64,000 nucleotides of DNA from Chitinophagaceae bacterium 26-R-25 (GTDB lineage Bacteria > Bacteroidota > Bacteroidia > Chitinophagales > Chitinophagaceae), in the NCBI GenBank assembly GCA_029906195.1, contig JARWSJ010000003.1, positions 1 through 64,000 of the forward strand. Direction: 5' to 3'. The notes below the pieces were generated by a model. That model searched no databases. It was not told where the DNA came from and worked only from the letters and a program-made list of their open reading frames with translations. Below, piece after piece: positions 53,318-61,912 of this stretch (the first letter of the stretch is position 1; each line of letters starts with the position of its first letter). The position numbers were made by a program, and so were the translations under genes.

Positions 53318-54037
53318 TTAATGCGACATCGCTTTGTTGGCCAGTTTTTGAATAAACAATTTGAGTTTTGTTTTTTTGTAGGACATTCCGGTGCTACCTG
53401 AAATGCCTTCAAAATCCGGAATCGTTTTGAAATTGTGAAACAATCCTCTCTGTAAAGTTAACGCATTATAAAAGAGGTGTTCCAGGTAAATGCCGTTGCT
53501 ATCGTCTACTTTTTTATATTCATCAAGCAAATAGCGGCTAAAGGTTTCTATTTGACAATGATAGAATCTGGTATCAATTTTATCTCGTTTTTTAAAGGGA
53601 TTGATGCCAATGACCTGAAAATAATTTTGATCTTTCCTCACTCCTCTAAGAACCTGATCAATGTTCCTTATGAATAACCTTCCGGTGACCTTACAAAATG
53701 AACCCGATTGCTGTAGCAAGTTACTGTTTGAAAAAAGATATTTCAGCATTTCTCCTTCGCCATATCCTTTACCTTTTTTAAAAATATTATCGCTATCTCC
53801 GTGGAAATTATGAAACTCCAGGCGCTTATTATGTTGCTGCGCTAAAACGTTGACCTCTTCACACAAAGAATAGTCATATCCACTGTTATCGCAAACAACA
53901 ATGTTCTTTATATGTTTTGACAGCAAATAAAACTTAATGCTTTCAATATATTGACTGAGCCGCTTTTCAGGATCTGTCAACACCGTCAGATTGCTGTTTA
54001 CATATACCGTGGATGTGGTAACTAGCGTATGGTTCAT
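53318..54037 (-). CDS. Unrecognised cluster protein, glycosyltransferase-like
   Basis: Not confidently assigned. The 239 residues have a Rossmann-like N-terminus (SKHIKNIVVCDNSGYD) and the stretches KGKGYGEGEMLKYLF and SFCKVTGRLFIRNIDQVL. The GEGE and TGRL motifs recall small glycosyltransferases in capsule loci of other bacteria, but no DxD motif is plain. No signal peptide or membrane segment is seen. It overlaps the upstream gene by 4 bases (ATGA), so the two are translated together. A role in building the repeat unit is inferred from position. Confidence 0.6.
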   Translation of the reverse strand: MNHTLVTTSTVYVNSNLTVLTDPEKRLSQYIESIKFYLLSKHIKNIVVCDNSGYDYSLCEEVNVLAQQHNKRLEFHNFHGDSDNIFKKGKGYGEGEMLKYLFSNSNLLQQSGSFCKVTGRLFIRNIDQVLRGVRKDQNYFQVIGINPFKKRDKIDTRFYHCQIETFSRYLLDEYKKVDDSNGIYLEHLFYNALTLQRGLFHNFKTIPDFEGISGSTGMSYKKTKLKLFIQKLANKAMSH

Positions 54038-54822
54038 TCTCTTCTAAGAATTTTCTTTATTACCTGTTTAACTGAAAATCTATTCTGAAGAACAGTTTCA
54101 TGGAAAAGATGCTCTAACGGAACCTCACAAGATCTTAAACTGGCAAAAGCGAGCCACACTGCATAATATCTTTCCAGCAAACCGCCCTGGATCCGATGCT
54201 TTCTTTCTGTATCAAATTCATTCAGTTTTCCAGATGCAATTACTGTTTCAATAAACTGCATCATGCTTATAAAAACATCCTTCTTTAAAATAAATGCCGA
54301 ACATAAGTTTATTGTTTTGCCCTCCAATTCTTCAATCTTATGCTTTGTCTGATAGTAGTTATTATAGTCTTCCAAAATGGCATCGTAACAGTTCAAGCCT
54401 TTGCCGGTCTTTCTGTTAGGATATCGCGGATCCATTAGAATTTTCTGGCCATAATCTCCATTGAAGGTATAGGGCTGAAAATTTATATGCTCGTGATTCG
54501 CCAGCAGCCCATCCAACAATTCTTTTGAAAGGATTGTTGAATCTATATCATGCTGCAAAAAACCAATGTGGCTCAGGCTTTCGTGCAGCTGGCCGCTTTT
54601 GTACACATTATATATCACCTCCGACTCAGTATATTCTTTCCCCAATGGCACAAAGGATGGCAATTCGTTCTGGTTAATGGTATTCAGTTCCCAGCCTTTG
54701 AGCTCGAATGAATTATTGGGCTTTACATTAACAAAGTAATATTCATCTTTTAAGGAAAGATCATAATATTTTTCCTCCAACTGATTATGGTAAACTACAA
54801 ACAGTTTATACTTTACGTCCAT
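54034..54822 (-). CDS. Unrecognised cluster protein, DUF4422-like
   Basis: Not confidently assigned. The 262 residues begin MDVKYKLFVVYHNQLEEKYY. HIGFLQHDIDSTILSKEL, INLCSAFILKKDVFISMMQF and HRIQGGLLERYYAVWLA are the clearest blocks; the last resembles the C-terminal end of DUF4422 glycosyltransferases (GYMAERL.SVWL). An acidic HDID could bind a metal. No membrane segment is seen. It overlaps the next gene and lies 160 bases after the flippase gene. A glycosyltransferase role is plausible, not shown. Confidence 0.6.
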   Translation of the reverse strand: MDVKYKLFVVYHNQLEEKYYDLSLKDEYYFVNVKPNNSFELKGWELNTINQNELPSFVPLGKEYTESEVIYNVYKSGQLHESLSHIGFLQHDIDSTILSKELLDGLLANHEHINFQPYTFNGDYGQKILMDPRYPNRKTGKGLNCYDAILEDYNNYYQTKHKIEELEGKTINLCSAFILKKDVFISMMQFIETVIASGKLNEFDTERKHRIQGGLLERYYAVWLAFASLRSCEVPLEHLFHETVLQNRFSVKQVIKKILRRE

Positions 54823-54981
54823 TCTTTAGGTTAATTTATATTTTACTTACTAAACCATTTCAAATTTCAAACAACAATAAGGTCGCCGGGCGAAGGGGAT
54901 TGCACCTGAAATCACAGATATCAAACGGGGTCGGACTATGGTCAGCCTTTAAAAATTCAACAAAGCAAAGTTTAATAAAAT

Positions 54982-56421
54982 TTATGAACTGAGCCGGCTT
55001 TTAAAAAATCTGCTTAAGCTCCCCATTATCAATTCGTCTTTTGCAACAAATATTTGAAGCAATAAATAAATGATAATTGAAGAAGTTATTCCCGCCCCCA
55101 AAACCACAAACCCATTATCAAAACCTCTTCTCAATATATAAGCAATCAGAAAGAAAACACAGGAAAAAATAGCGCTTAGCAGGATCGTCCGATACCCAAT
55201 TTTGATAGAAAAATCTTTTTTAACAAAGTAGTAAGCAATAATTATTATTAGCAGTTCAGTAGAAACGATGCTTATTCCTGCGCCCAGGCCACCTAGCAGC
55301 GGTATTAACGTTATGTTGGAAATTATTGAGAACACGGCTCCGGTCACAATGGCAATAAGCATCTCCTTGTTTTTGTTGGCGGTCATTAAAACCTGCATTG
55401 CATACAATGACAGAAAGGGTGTGAGTACTATTATTGCAGCTATCATGCGCATCATTGGGATTGCACCAAGAAAATTGTTTCCTGCGATCAACCGTATTAT
55501 TTCAGGCGCATAGATATATATACCAGCTGCTGCCGGTACGCTGAACACCGCAATCGCATGACTAAATTTATGCGCCAATTCCTCAAATTTATTTTTATCG
55601 TTCTGAGAAATGGCGATAGACATAGACGGAATTAAAACAGTTCCTAAAGAGGTTATAACAGGCACAATTGTTCTTACAATTCTTACCGCAGCGGAGTATA
55701 GTCCCACTTCCTTGTCATTGGAAAAAAATCCAAGCAATACAATATCCAGCATTCCATAAATATTGGTTGCAATTATTGTAGCAAAAATCAGTAGCAGTGG
55801 TTTCAGGTGTTTTTTAAAATCCAGTCGCTGAAACGTTAATCTTACGCGGTCTTTTATCAACAATGTATTCCAGATCGAATTCCCGACAATGGAAAAAATT
55901 AAAATAATCAAATAGTAACCAACGTCACTTGGTGTTTTTACAAAAAGAAACAATGCGGCCAAACAGATTAGTTTGATGATCATTGAGCGAACGGCAATCG
56001 TTTTAAATTCATCCAGCCCGGAGTACAGCCAATCGACATTTAAGAAGCTGAGAAAAATATTGGCACTGCAAAAAAAATAAAGCGATGAGTTGACTGTAAA
56101 AAAACCAATAGAGAAAATTAAAATTAAATAGACCACGCACAAGCTAATGCTGGCAATTGCGTTTATGACGAACAGTTCAGAAAAGAGCTTTGACAACTCA
56201 ATTTTATTTGATCTGCATTTTGCCACTTCTCTCACTCCGTATATGGGTATGCCCAATGCAGCTATAATTACAAAATATTGTGTGAATGTCAATGCAAACT
56301 GCGATATCCCTACACCTTCGGGGCCTAAAATTCTCGAGGCATACGGAAAGCTGATGAGAGGAAAAATTACATTGAAAACAGCAAGCAATGCATTATAAAA
56401 AAGATTTTTCTTAACACTCAT
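54982..56421 (-). CDS. Polysaccharide flippase (Wzx, MOP superfamily)
   Basis: Moves lipid-linked repeat units across the inner membrane. The 479 residues contain about 12-14 membrane segments. The N-terminus, FYNALLAVFNVIFPLISFPYASRILGPEGVG, is the classic Wzx/RfbX entry (landmark at residues 7-37), followed by FALTFTQYFVIIAALGIPIYGVREVAK. Its gene starts 8 bases after the stop of the preceding gene, consistent with one operon. Repeat-unit specificity is unknown. Confidence 0.92.
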   Translation of the reverse strand: MSVKKNLFYNALLAVFNVIFPLISFPYASRILGPEGVGISQFALTFTQYFVIIAALGIPIYGVREVAKCRSNKIELSKLFSELFVINAIASISLCVVYLILIFSIGFFTVNSSLYFFCSANIFLSFLNVDWLYSGLDEFKTIAVRSMIIKLICLAALFLFVKTPSDVGYYLIILIFSIVGNSIWNTLLIKDRVRLTFQRLDFKKHLKPLLLIFATIIATNIYGMLDIVLLGFFSNDKEVGLYSAAVRIVRTIVPVITSLGTVLIPSMSIAISQNDKNKFEELAHKFSHAIAVFSVPAAAGIYIYAPEIIRLIAGNNFLGAIPMMRMIAAIIVLTPFLSLYAMQVLMTANKNKEMLIAIVTGAVFSIISNITLIPLLGGLGAGISIVSTELLIIIIAYYFVKKDFSIKIGYRTILLSAIFSCVFFLIAYILRRGFDNGFVVLGAGITSSIIIYLLLQIFVAKDELIMGSLSRFFKSRLSS

Positions 56422-56429
56422 TCCTAAAG

Positions 56430-57554
56430 CTATGATGTTTTACTTTTTTTTGAATCTTTTTGCAAACAATCAGCAAAAAATGCCTCGAGCTGGTTTGCAA
56501 TTTGTGTCCATGAATAATGCTGAATGATCTTCTCCCTGTTGTGCTGCAACATTTGAAGATGATCTTCTTTCTTTAATTGCATGTCCAATATAGTGGCGAC
56601 GTCATTTTCATTGGCAAAATAAAATGCGTCCTCTTCCAATACTGACCTGTTAAAGATATTATCATTTGCGACTATTAACGCATTTGATGACATGGCCTCA
56701 AGGAGAGAGGGGTTGGTACCTCCAACAGAATGCCCGTGAAAATACAGGTTTGAATAAAATCGCATGCTATTTAATGTATCCAGGTTATAGATCGCTCCTA
56801 AAAAAATAACAGACGGGGAGCTGTATTTCTGTTTAAGCTGTTTTCCAAATTGGTTGTTAAGGCCACCCACAATTAACAATGGCACTTTATGCGCGGCTTT
56901 TATGTGACCCTTAATAATTACTTCAATATTGTTTTCTGGTTCCATCCGGGCAATCAGCAGGTTGTAATTATACCTCCCAACGTTATACTCCGTCAATACC
57001 GCTTCGTTCGGGGTTTCTATGGTTGTGGCCCCGTATGCAATAAATTCCGATTGCTTTTTATATTTTTCCCACAAGTATGTTTGAATACCTTTTGAATCCG
57101 CTATTAAATAATCACTGTGTAGTGCCGCCCATTTTTCTGCAGATTTCAAAAAGGTCCTTACGAGCGGGGAGTACTTGCTTCTTTTCCATTCGAGCCCGTC
57201 CATATTTGTAATCAAAACAGGCTTTTTAGGAAATAAAAAGCTCCAAATGCTGCTGCTGGTATATCCCAACTGCAAAATAACATCGTAGTTGCGTTTCCGT
57301 GAATCCACGATGCAATTGAAATCGTAAATAAATTGCCCGGCTGATCCTAATTTATCTTCGCGATCTTTCTGATGAATTATCTTGACACCTTTCCATTCCT
57401 TTTCCTGATATGGGTGCAATGAAGAATTGTACACAAAAACCTCGTGTCCTCTTTCTACCAGAACCGGAGCTATCGATTCTACAAATTGCTCGAACCCGCC
57501 ATGTCGATTGGGAATTCCCCTTGTTCCAATTATTCCGATTCTCATGTTCATCAA
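56430..57554 (-). CDS. Glycosyltransferase family 4 with DUF1972 N-domain
   Basis: GT-B glycosyltransferase of 374 residues. RIGIIGTRGIPNRHGGFEQF is the DUF1972 signature seen in rhamnosyltransferase-like proteins such as Cps2T. ARMEPENNIEVIIKG and HGHSVGGTNPSLLEAMSS form the donor-binding region. Two ATGs (57554 and 57545) are possible; the first overlaps the upstream stop by 4 bases (ATGA), suggesting coupling. The C-terminus is Lys/Ser-rich. A rhamnose or related deoxysugar donor is a guess from the family. Confidence 0.9.
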   Translation of the reverse strand: MMNMRIGIIGTRGIPNRHGGFEQFVESIAPVLVERGHEVFVYNSSLHPYQEKEWKGVKIIHQKDREDKLGSAGQFIYDFNCIVDSRKRNYDVILQLGYTSSSIWSFLFPKKPVLITNMDGLEWKRSKYSPLVRTFLKSAEKWAALHSDYLIADSKGIQTYLWEKYKKQSEFIAYGATTIETPNEAVLTEYNVGRYNYNLLIARMEPENNIEVIIKGHIKAAHKVPLLIVGGLNNQFGKQLKQKYSSPSVIFLGAIYNLDTLNSMRFYSNLYFHGHSVGGTNPSLLEAMSSNALIVANDNIFNRSVLEEDAFYFANENDVATILDMQLKKEDHLQMLQHNREKIIQHYSWTQIANQLEAFFADCLQKDSKKSKTS

Positions 57555-58633
57555 TGTTTTTGTAACGCGGTATTATACGCTTCTTCGGTTTTCAATGCCG
57601 CAATTTCCCATGTGTATTGCGATAATATTTTTTCGCGCAGCGAGTCTTTAACCGGTTGCTTTGCTGCGGCATCCACTGCATTAAAAATTGATGCCGGTGA
57701 CGCGGGATCGCAGTAAAACGCCAGCTCACCAAAATACTCGCTTGCATCCCCTTTGTCGGTTATAACCACGTTGCAGCCCATTGCACCGGCCTCCAGCGAG
57801 CTCAGGCCGGTTGTTTCAAACCAGCTGGGGAGCACGTGTACCCTGGCCTGCTCATAGTACTGAACAAGTTGCTCCTGCGGGATGTTGTCAATAAATGAAA
57901 TATTCTGCGATGCCGCGGCGCGGCACTGCTCAAAATAACCGAGCTGATTGGTTGCCGGTGCGCCAATAATCACCAATTGATAAGTGGTGTCGTTGAGTGC
58001 CTTGATCAAATTAAGCTGGTTCTTTAGCCCTTCAATCCTTCCCACACACAATACCAGTTTCTCATTTCTCGCGGTTGTCGATTTTTTCAAAAACAATGCC
58101 GTGTTAATGGCATTGGGAACAACTACAAATTTTTGTGCCGTGTTATAGCTTTTAAATAGCCTTTTATATTCGTTGTAAGAATTAGGAAGCAGCAGCGACG
58201 CTTGCTTAATAATATACTTTATGGATTTCCTTTGTCCCCAAAAAAGATAGGACGGGCTTATAATTTTTTCTTTCTTGATAACAGCCCGTCCAATTATTTT
58301 GAGGTACTCAATAAAATCGGCGGGAAAAAATCTGAATAAAACGCCCATTGCTCCTGCTCGCGCAGTTTTTTCAAACTCTGCATATTCCACGTAGATAGTG
58401 GATATAACATAGGGTTTGCGTGATTTTTTGATATGTAACAAAATATCCGCCGGTCTTATTATGTTGAAAAAATGAAGCAGGTCATAAGGCGAGTAATCGA
58501 TTTCTTCGTTACACAGCTTTATATCAACGTGCACACCTCTCAAAGAAAGATGCCTGGCTGTTTCAGTAATTTGAACAGTATCTCCTCCCTTATTGGTAAA
58601 CAACGTGGCCCGCGCAACAAATAAAATCTTCAT
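57551..58633 (-). CDS. Glycosyltransferase family 4
   Basis: GT-B glycosyltransferase of 360 residues. MKILFVARATLFTNKGGDTVQI is the glycine-rich acceptor-side start; VLCVGRIEGLKNQLNLIKAL and WFETTGLSSLEAGAMGCNVV are the donor-side GT4 motifs, with the Glu of the E-x7-E pattern at TTGLSSLEAGA. A single basic helix (FFPADFIEYLKIIGRAVIKK) may dock to the membrane. It is translationally coupled to the next gene. Confidence 0.92.
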   Translation of the reverse strand: MKILFVARATLFTNKGGDTVQITETARHLSLRGVHVDIKLCNEEIDYSPYDLLHFFNIIRPADILLHIKKSRKPYVISTIYVEYAEFEKTARAGAMGVLFRFFPADFIEYLKIIGRAVIKKEKIISPSYLFWGQRKSIKYIIKQASLLLPNSYNEYKRLFKSYNTAQKFVVVPNAINTALFLKKSTTARNEKLVLCVGRIEGLKNQLNLIKALNDTTYQLVIIGAPATNQLGYFEQCRAAASQNISFIDNIPQEQLVQYYEQARVHVLPSWFETTGLSSLEAGAMGCNVVITDKGDASEYFGELAFYCDPASPASIFNAVDAAAKQPVKDSLREKILSQYTWEIAALKTEEAYNTALQKH

Positions 58634-58746
58634 CTACCTTAAATCTATTAATGCTTAAAAATACTGTCGTAAAAAATTTAACCGACTTACTAATGAAAGA
58701 CGACCATTTTATCATGGGATAAGAAAGGTTACAGGTTTTCTACCAC

Positions 58747-59982
58747 TCAAACAAGTTCTTTGTAATAGTTGGGGAAAATATTTCTTTTATTGAACTCTAC
58801 AAAAACTGATGAGGTAAACGCCAGGATCCAAATCACGTATTCTGCTATATTGGTAATAAAGCTTCCGGTAAATTGATAAATAAAAATGAAAATGAAAAGC
58901 CCCAGTCTGTAATAATTGTCGAATACACGGGTTTTGAAAAATAAATAAAACTCAACAAATAATTTTATGAAAACACCTACCAGGCCGTAGGTGCCAAGTA
59001 TGTCCGCAATATTATTGGGAAGAACCACCTGGCTTTCTGCAAAGGGCCTGCCGTAGAATGCGCTAAAAAAATTACCTCCAACTATCTTCGTTTGGCCGGG
59101 GCCGCAGCCAAACAGCAGGCTTTTATCTTGCGCAATTCTATATGCAAGCGTAAGGGAATCGCTTGTTCTACCATTAAAAGAGGAATCGGAGCCGTTAAAA
59201 ATATTGGCAATTCTCAGGAACAGGTTATTGTCGGGAAAAAGATAATATAGGATAAAAAACAGAAGGGGCACTACAACAAACCCTATAATCAAGATGTATT
59301 TTATCTTTTTCAGATAAAGCAATTTTATATCGGATAACAGCAGCAAAATAAAGCCCAGTCCGATTCCACCCATCACACCAAAGGAAAACGAAAGCAAAAC
59401 GGGCAGGGTGGCAAGGCAAAAGATCAATATATTATTGCTTGCCCGAAACAGTAAAATTTTTAGGTAGTAATAGTACACCAGTGGAACCAATAACAATGAA
59501 TAATAAGATGCTTCGTATGTAAACAACTTCAACCTGTACACGTTGCCAGAGCCGGCAGTAAGGCTGTTTTGGTACCACATCAGCGGCCTTAAAAAAGGAA
59601 TAAAATAAATGGCCAAAGCAATAAGCACCAGGAAAAAATTAATGATAAGAAGCTTATTGAATATTGATTGCAGGCTATTGCAACTCAGCAAAAACTGGTA
59701 AAACGCCATGCACCATAGCAATACGGAAAGAATAAGGAAATATGATTTGCCATAAGCAGGTATGTCTACACCGTTAAAAAAATGAACAACTGCAAACGCA
59801 ACTGACCCAACAACGAAAAAATAAAAATATTTGAAAACAGGATACTTGTAAAGCCAGAGAAGGAACAAAGGCGTTAAAAGTGTCGTGTATAATAATCCAA
59901 GTGGTAGTAAAAGACTATTAAAAAAAAAGTAAAGCACCGCGAACGGCAGGTACTTATTTATTTTAACATCTAAATCAGGCAT
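58747..59982 (-). CDS. Wzy-like polymerase membrane protein
   Basis: Polytopic membrane protein of 411 residues with about eleven membrane segments. A long periplasmic loop contains RIANIFNGSDSSFNGRTSDS and LLFGCGPGQTKIVGG, then LPNNIADILGTYGLVGVFIKL, the pattern of Wzy-type O-antigen polymerases (GxGxG-type loop, then N-x-x-x-x-L-G). It follows the chain-length protein gene and precedes two glycosyltransferases, the usual setting for wzy. See also the second polymerase/ligase-like protein at 51062-52369. Confidence 0.8.
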   Translation of the reverse strand: MPDLDVKINKYLPFAVLYFFFNSLLLPLGLLYTTLLTPLFLLWLYKYPVFKYFYFFVVGSVAFAVVHFFNGVDIPAYGKSYFLILSVLLWCMAFYQFLLSCNSLQSIFNKLLIINFFLVLIALAIYFIPFLRPLMWYQNSLTAGSGNVYRLKLFTYEASYYSLLLVPLVYYYYLKILLFRASNNILIFCLATLPVLLSFSFGVMGGIGLGFILLLLSDIKLLYLKKIKYILIIGFVVVPLLFFILYYLFPDNNLFLRIANIFNGSDSSFNGRTSDSLTLAYRIAQDKSLLFGCGPGQTKIVGGNFFSAFYGRPFAESQVVLPNNIADILGTYGLVGVFIKLFVEFYLFFKTRVFDNYYRLGLFIFIFIYQFTGSFITNIAEYVIWILAFTSSVFVEFNKRNIFPNYYKELV

Positions 59983-60020
59983 TGCAACGAGTTTTAAAAT
60001 AAATAATTTCTAAAGGTCCG

Positions 60021-60944
60021 TTATTGGTTTGCTCCAATGTCCCGAAAGTTTCTGGCTGCTTTTACAAACATAATAGCCAGGCAGCAAAGTATGCCTAAAA
60101 CCAGCCCCGACAGTATGCTCTTGATCAACACAGGCAACAATGGTGTTTTGGACAATGATGAGCCATGTTTAAAACCATCGATCAGCATAATAGGTTCCTC
60201 TTTTGTATTGATGTATTCCTGATAGGCGTCTTTTCTATCCAGCAAAATGCCAGACTGAAGAAATAAACCGGAGACTCCTGCACTGTCGCCTTGCCTGAAT
60301 GAACGGGATGCATTTTTATAAGACGCTTTTTTTAAAGAATCAAGCACTTCAAGGTCCTGGTCTATTAATGCAATCCTTCGCCGCGCAATATCCATCTTGG
60401 ATTTTTGTATCATGGCCAGGTAAGCGTTTGAATTCAGGTAGTTCAATATGGCGCTCTGTAGTGTATCTTTTATTGCGGCATCTTTTATCCCAACGATAAT
60501 TTTAAAAACTTCATTGGTTTTTGTAGAAGTATCTCTCCACAGTGGCTCACCCAGTATATTGGTTGCTCTCAGCGTAATCATGCTTTTTGCAACGTTGCTA
60601 TCTACTTTCAATTCCTTTGAAATCTGATCTGTCAAATGAAGCGAAACAACAGTGTTTAGATTATCGAGTAACTGGCCGTAAACATTTTTTGGAAGAACAT
60701 TGTTGATTACAAGCATTTCTGCACCTTCCCAATTATCTTTCTCCTTCTGTACGTGAGAGAAATAAGTGGTGCCGGCTCCAACTAAAAATCCAATTAAGAG
60801 GACATACCAGTATCTCTTTATTTCCCTGAAAAAAAGAGATAGCAGATAAAAGCACTTTGCTAATAAATATCGTCCTGTCTGCAGTAAAGAGTCCAACGAT
60901 ATTTCATCATCATTTTCGGCTAACGGTGTATGTTTATTTTCCAT
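60021..60944 (-). CDS. Wzz-like chain-length determinant protein
   Basis: Inner-membrane co-polymerase that sets polysaccharide chain length. The start MENKHTPLAENDDEIS (60944) is chosen because the upstream codons are atypical and end in a hydrophobic run. Two membrane segments bracket the periplasmic helical domain: RYWYVLLIGFLVGAGTTYF (about 45-65) and PVLIKSILSGLVLGILCC (about 270-290), the Wzz arrangement. No tyrosine-kinase domain is attached, unlike many Bacteroidota EPS proteins. It is the first gene of the cluster, behind a long upstream region. 307 residues. Confidence 0.82.
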   Translation of the reverse strand: MENKHTPLAENDDEISLDSLLQTGRYLLAKCFYLLSLFFREIKRYWYVLLIGFLVGAGTTYFSHVQKEKDNWEGAEMLVINNVLPKNVYGQLLDNLNTVVSLHLTDQISKELKVDSNVAKSMITLRATNILGEPLWRDTSTKTNEVFKIIVGIKDAAIKDTLQSAILNYLNSNAYLAMIQKSKMDIARRRIALIDQDLEVLDSLKKASYKNASRSFRQGDSAGVSGLFLQSGILLDRKDAYQEYINTKEEPIMLIDGFKHGSSLSKTPLLPVLIKSILSGLVLGILCCLAIMFVKAARNFRDIGANQ

Positions 60945-61517
60945 TTTAAAAAGATGTGGAATTGTAAAGAATGAAACAGACGTACTTACGTTGCATGCAT
61001 TCTTAAAAAAAACTCCGGTTAAATCAAAGCCGGTTCTAAATTCTGTTCTGGCAAAACCTGCCATTGCTAACAGGGCTTAATATATTAGCCTTACCAAAAT
61101 GTGATCCAACTTTCTACGCCTCTTCCATCACTTTACATCAACTACTTCTTAAAAGTTTTCTTGATCCATAATGCAGACATGAATAACAAACGTAAAATTT
61201 TGGCGGGCGGCTAGGAGGTTGACAATTTTTTTTCCAAAAACCGTGGTTTATCCCGGGAAAAATTTTTTTTGAAAATATTTTAATTTTTTTTAGACAAAAG
61301 TTCGATTGATTATCAATCTTTTATGTTATAAACACTTCCTTTCAATGAGAATTACTAAAAAAAACATGGTACTGTGTGTTGCATAGTACTGAAACTTTAT
61401 CTATGTTTGTGTTGTCAAAGATCACAAAGCAAATATGAATGGCAGGTCGAACATTGAACCTTATCAACAAAACCTTATCCTGACTCGCCATTCTTATTTG
61501 TACAAAACAGGAAGATC
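60945..61517. other. Upstream region between the polysaccharide cluster and the PadR operon
   Basis: 573 bases between divergent genes. The left part holds the presumed polysaccharide-cluster promoter; no convincing consensus is found. Between about 61200 and 61320 it is strongly A/T-rich with poly-T and poly-A runs (AATTTTTTTT, AAATTTTTTTTGAAAATATT). The right part holds the PadR-like operator and promoter at 61369-61409. No ORF here is credible. Confidence 0.6.
61369..61409 (+). promoter_or_regulatory. PadR-like operator overlapping a promoter
   Basis: GTACTGTG-TGTTG-CATAGTAC (61369-61389) is an inverted repeat with one mismatch, close to the ATGTNNNACAT-like PadR operators. Its centre supplies GTTG, spaced 20 bases from TATGTTTG (61402-61409), an exact -7 match. 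A PadR dimer here would cover the -33 box and repress the padR-pspC genes. Confidence 0.65.
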
Positions 61518-61886
61518 ATGAATATAGAAAACACACAGAGCCAGATGAGAAAGGGCATATTAGAATTCTGCATCCTTTCCATCATTCGACGGGGCGAAGC
61601 TTATCCCAGCGACATTGTGGATGAAATGAGGGAGGCAGGTCTTCAAATTCTGGAAGGAACCCTTTACCCCTTACTCACCCGATTGAAAAACGCAGAAATG
61701 CTAACGTACAGATGGGTTGAAAGCAACTCAGGACCACCGAGAAAATACTTCAGCCTCACAGACAAAGGAATGACGTTTTATAAAGAACTGGAAACTACAT
61801 GGAACGAATTGGCCAACGGGGTCAATAAACTTACCAACAAAAATGAATCGCTCCCTATAGTTCCGGACAATACCAACACCAACTAA
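61518..61886 (+). CDS. PadR-family transcriptional regulator
   Basis: Small winged-helix repressor of 122 residues. The PadR hallmark is LEGTLYPLLTRLKNAEML, preceded by SQMRKGILEFCILSIIRRGEAYPSDIV (helix 1 and recognition-side start) and followed by the wing SNSGPPRKYFSLTDKG. The C-terminal coiled helix (TFYKELETTWNELANGVNKL) mediates dimers. The ligand is unknown. It heads an operon with the PspC-domain gene 26 bases downstream, a common Bacteroidota pair, and probably controls itself through the operator at 61369-61389. Confidence 0.95.
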   Translation: MNIENTQSQMRKGILEFCILSIIRRGEAYPSDIVDEMREAGLQILEGTLYPLLTRLKNAEMLTYRWVESNSGPPRKYFSLTDKGMTFYKELETTWNELANGVNKLTNKNESLPIVPDNTNTN

Positions 61887-61912
61887 TCAACAACCTACAA
61901 AATACCTAAAAG

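Noticed and set aside
50133-61064. Polysaccharide cluster as a recent mobile island
   Set aside because: The cluster seems AT-richer by eye, but no integrase, tRNA site or flanking repeat was seen; composition needs a computed profile.
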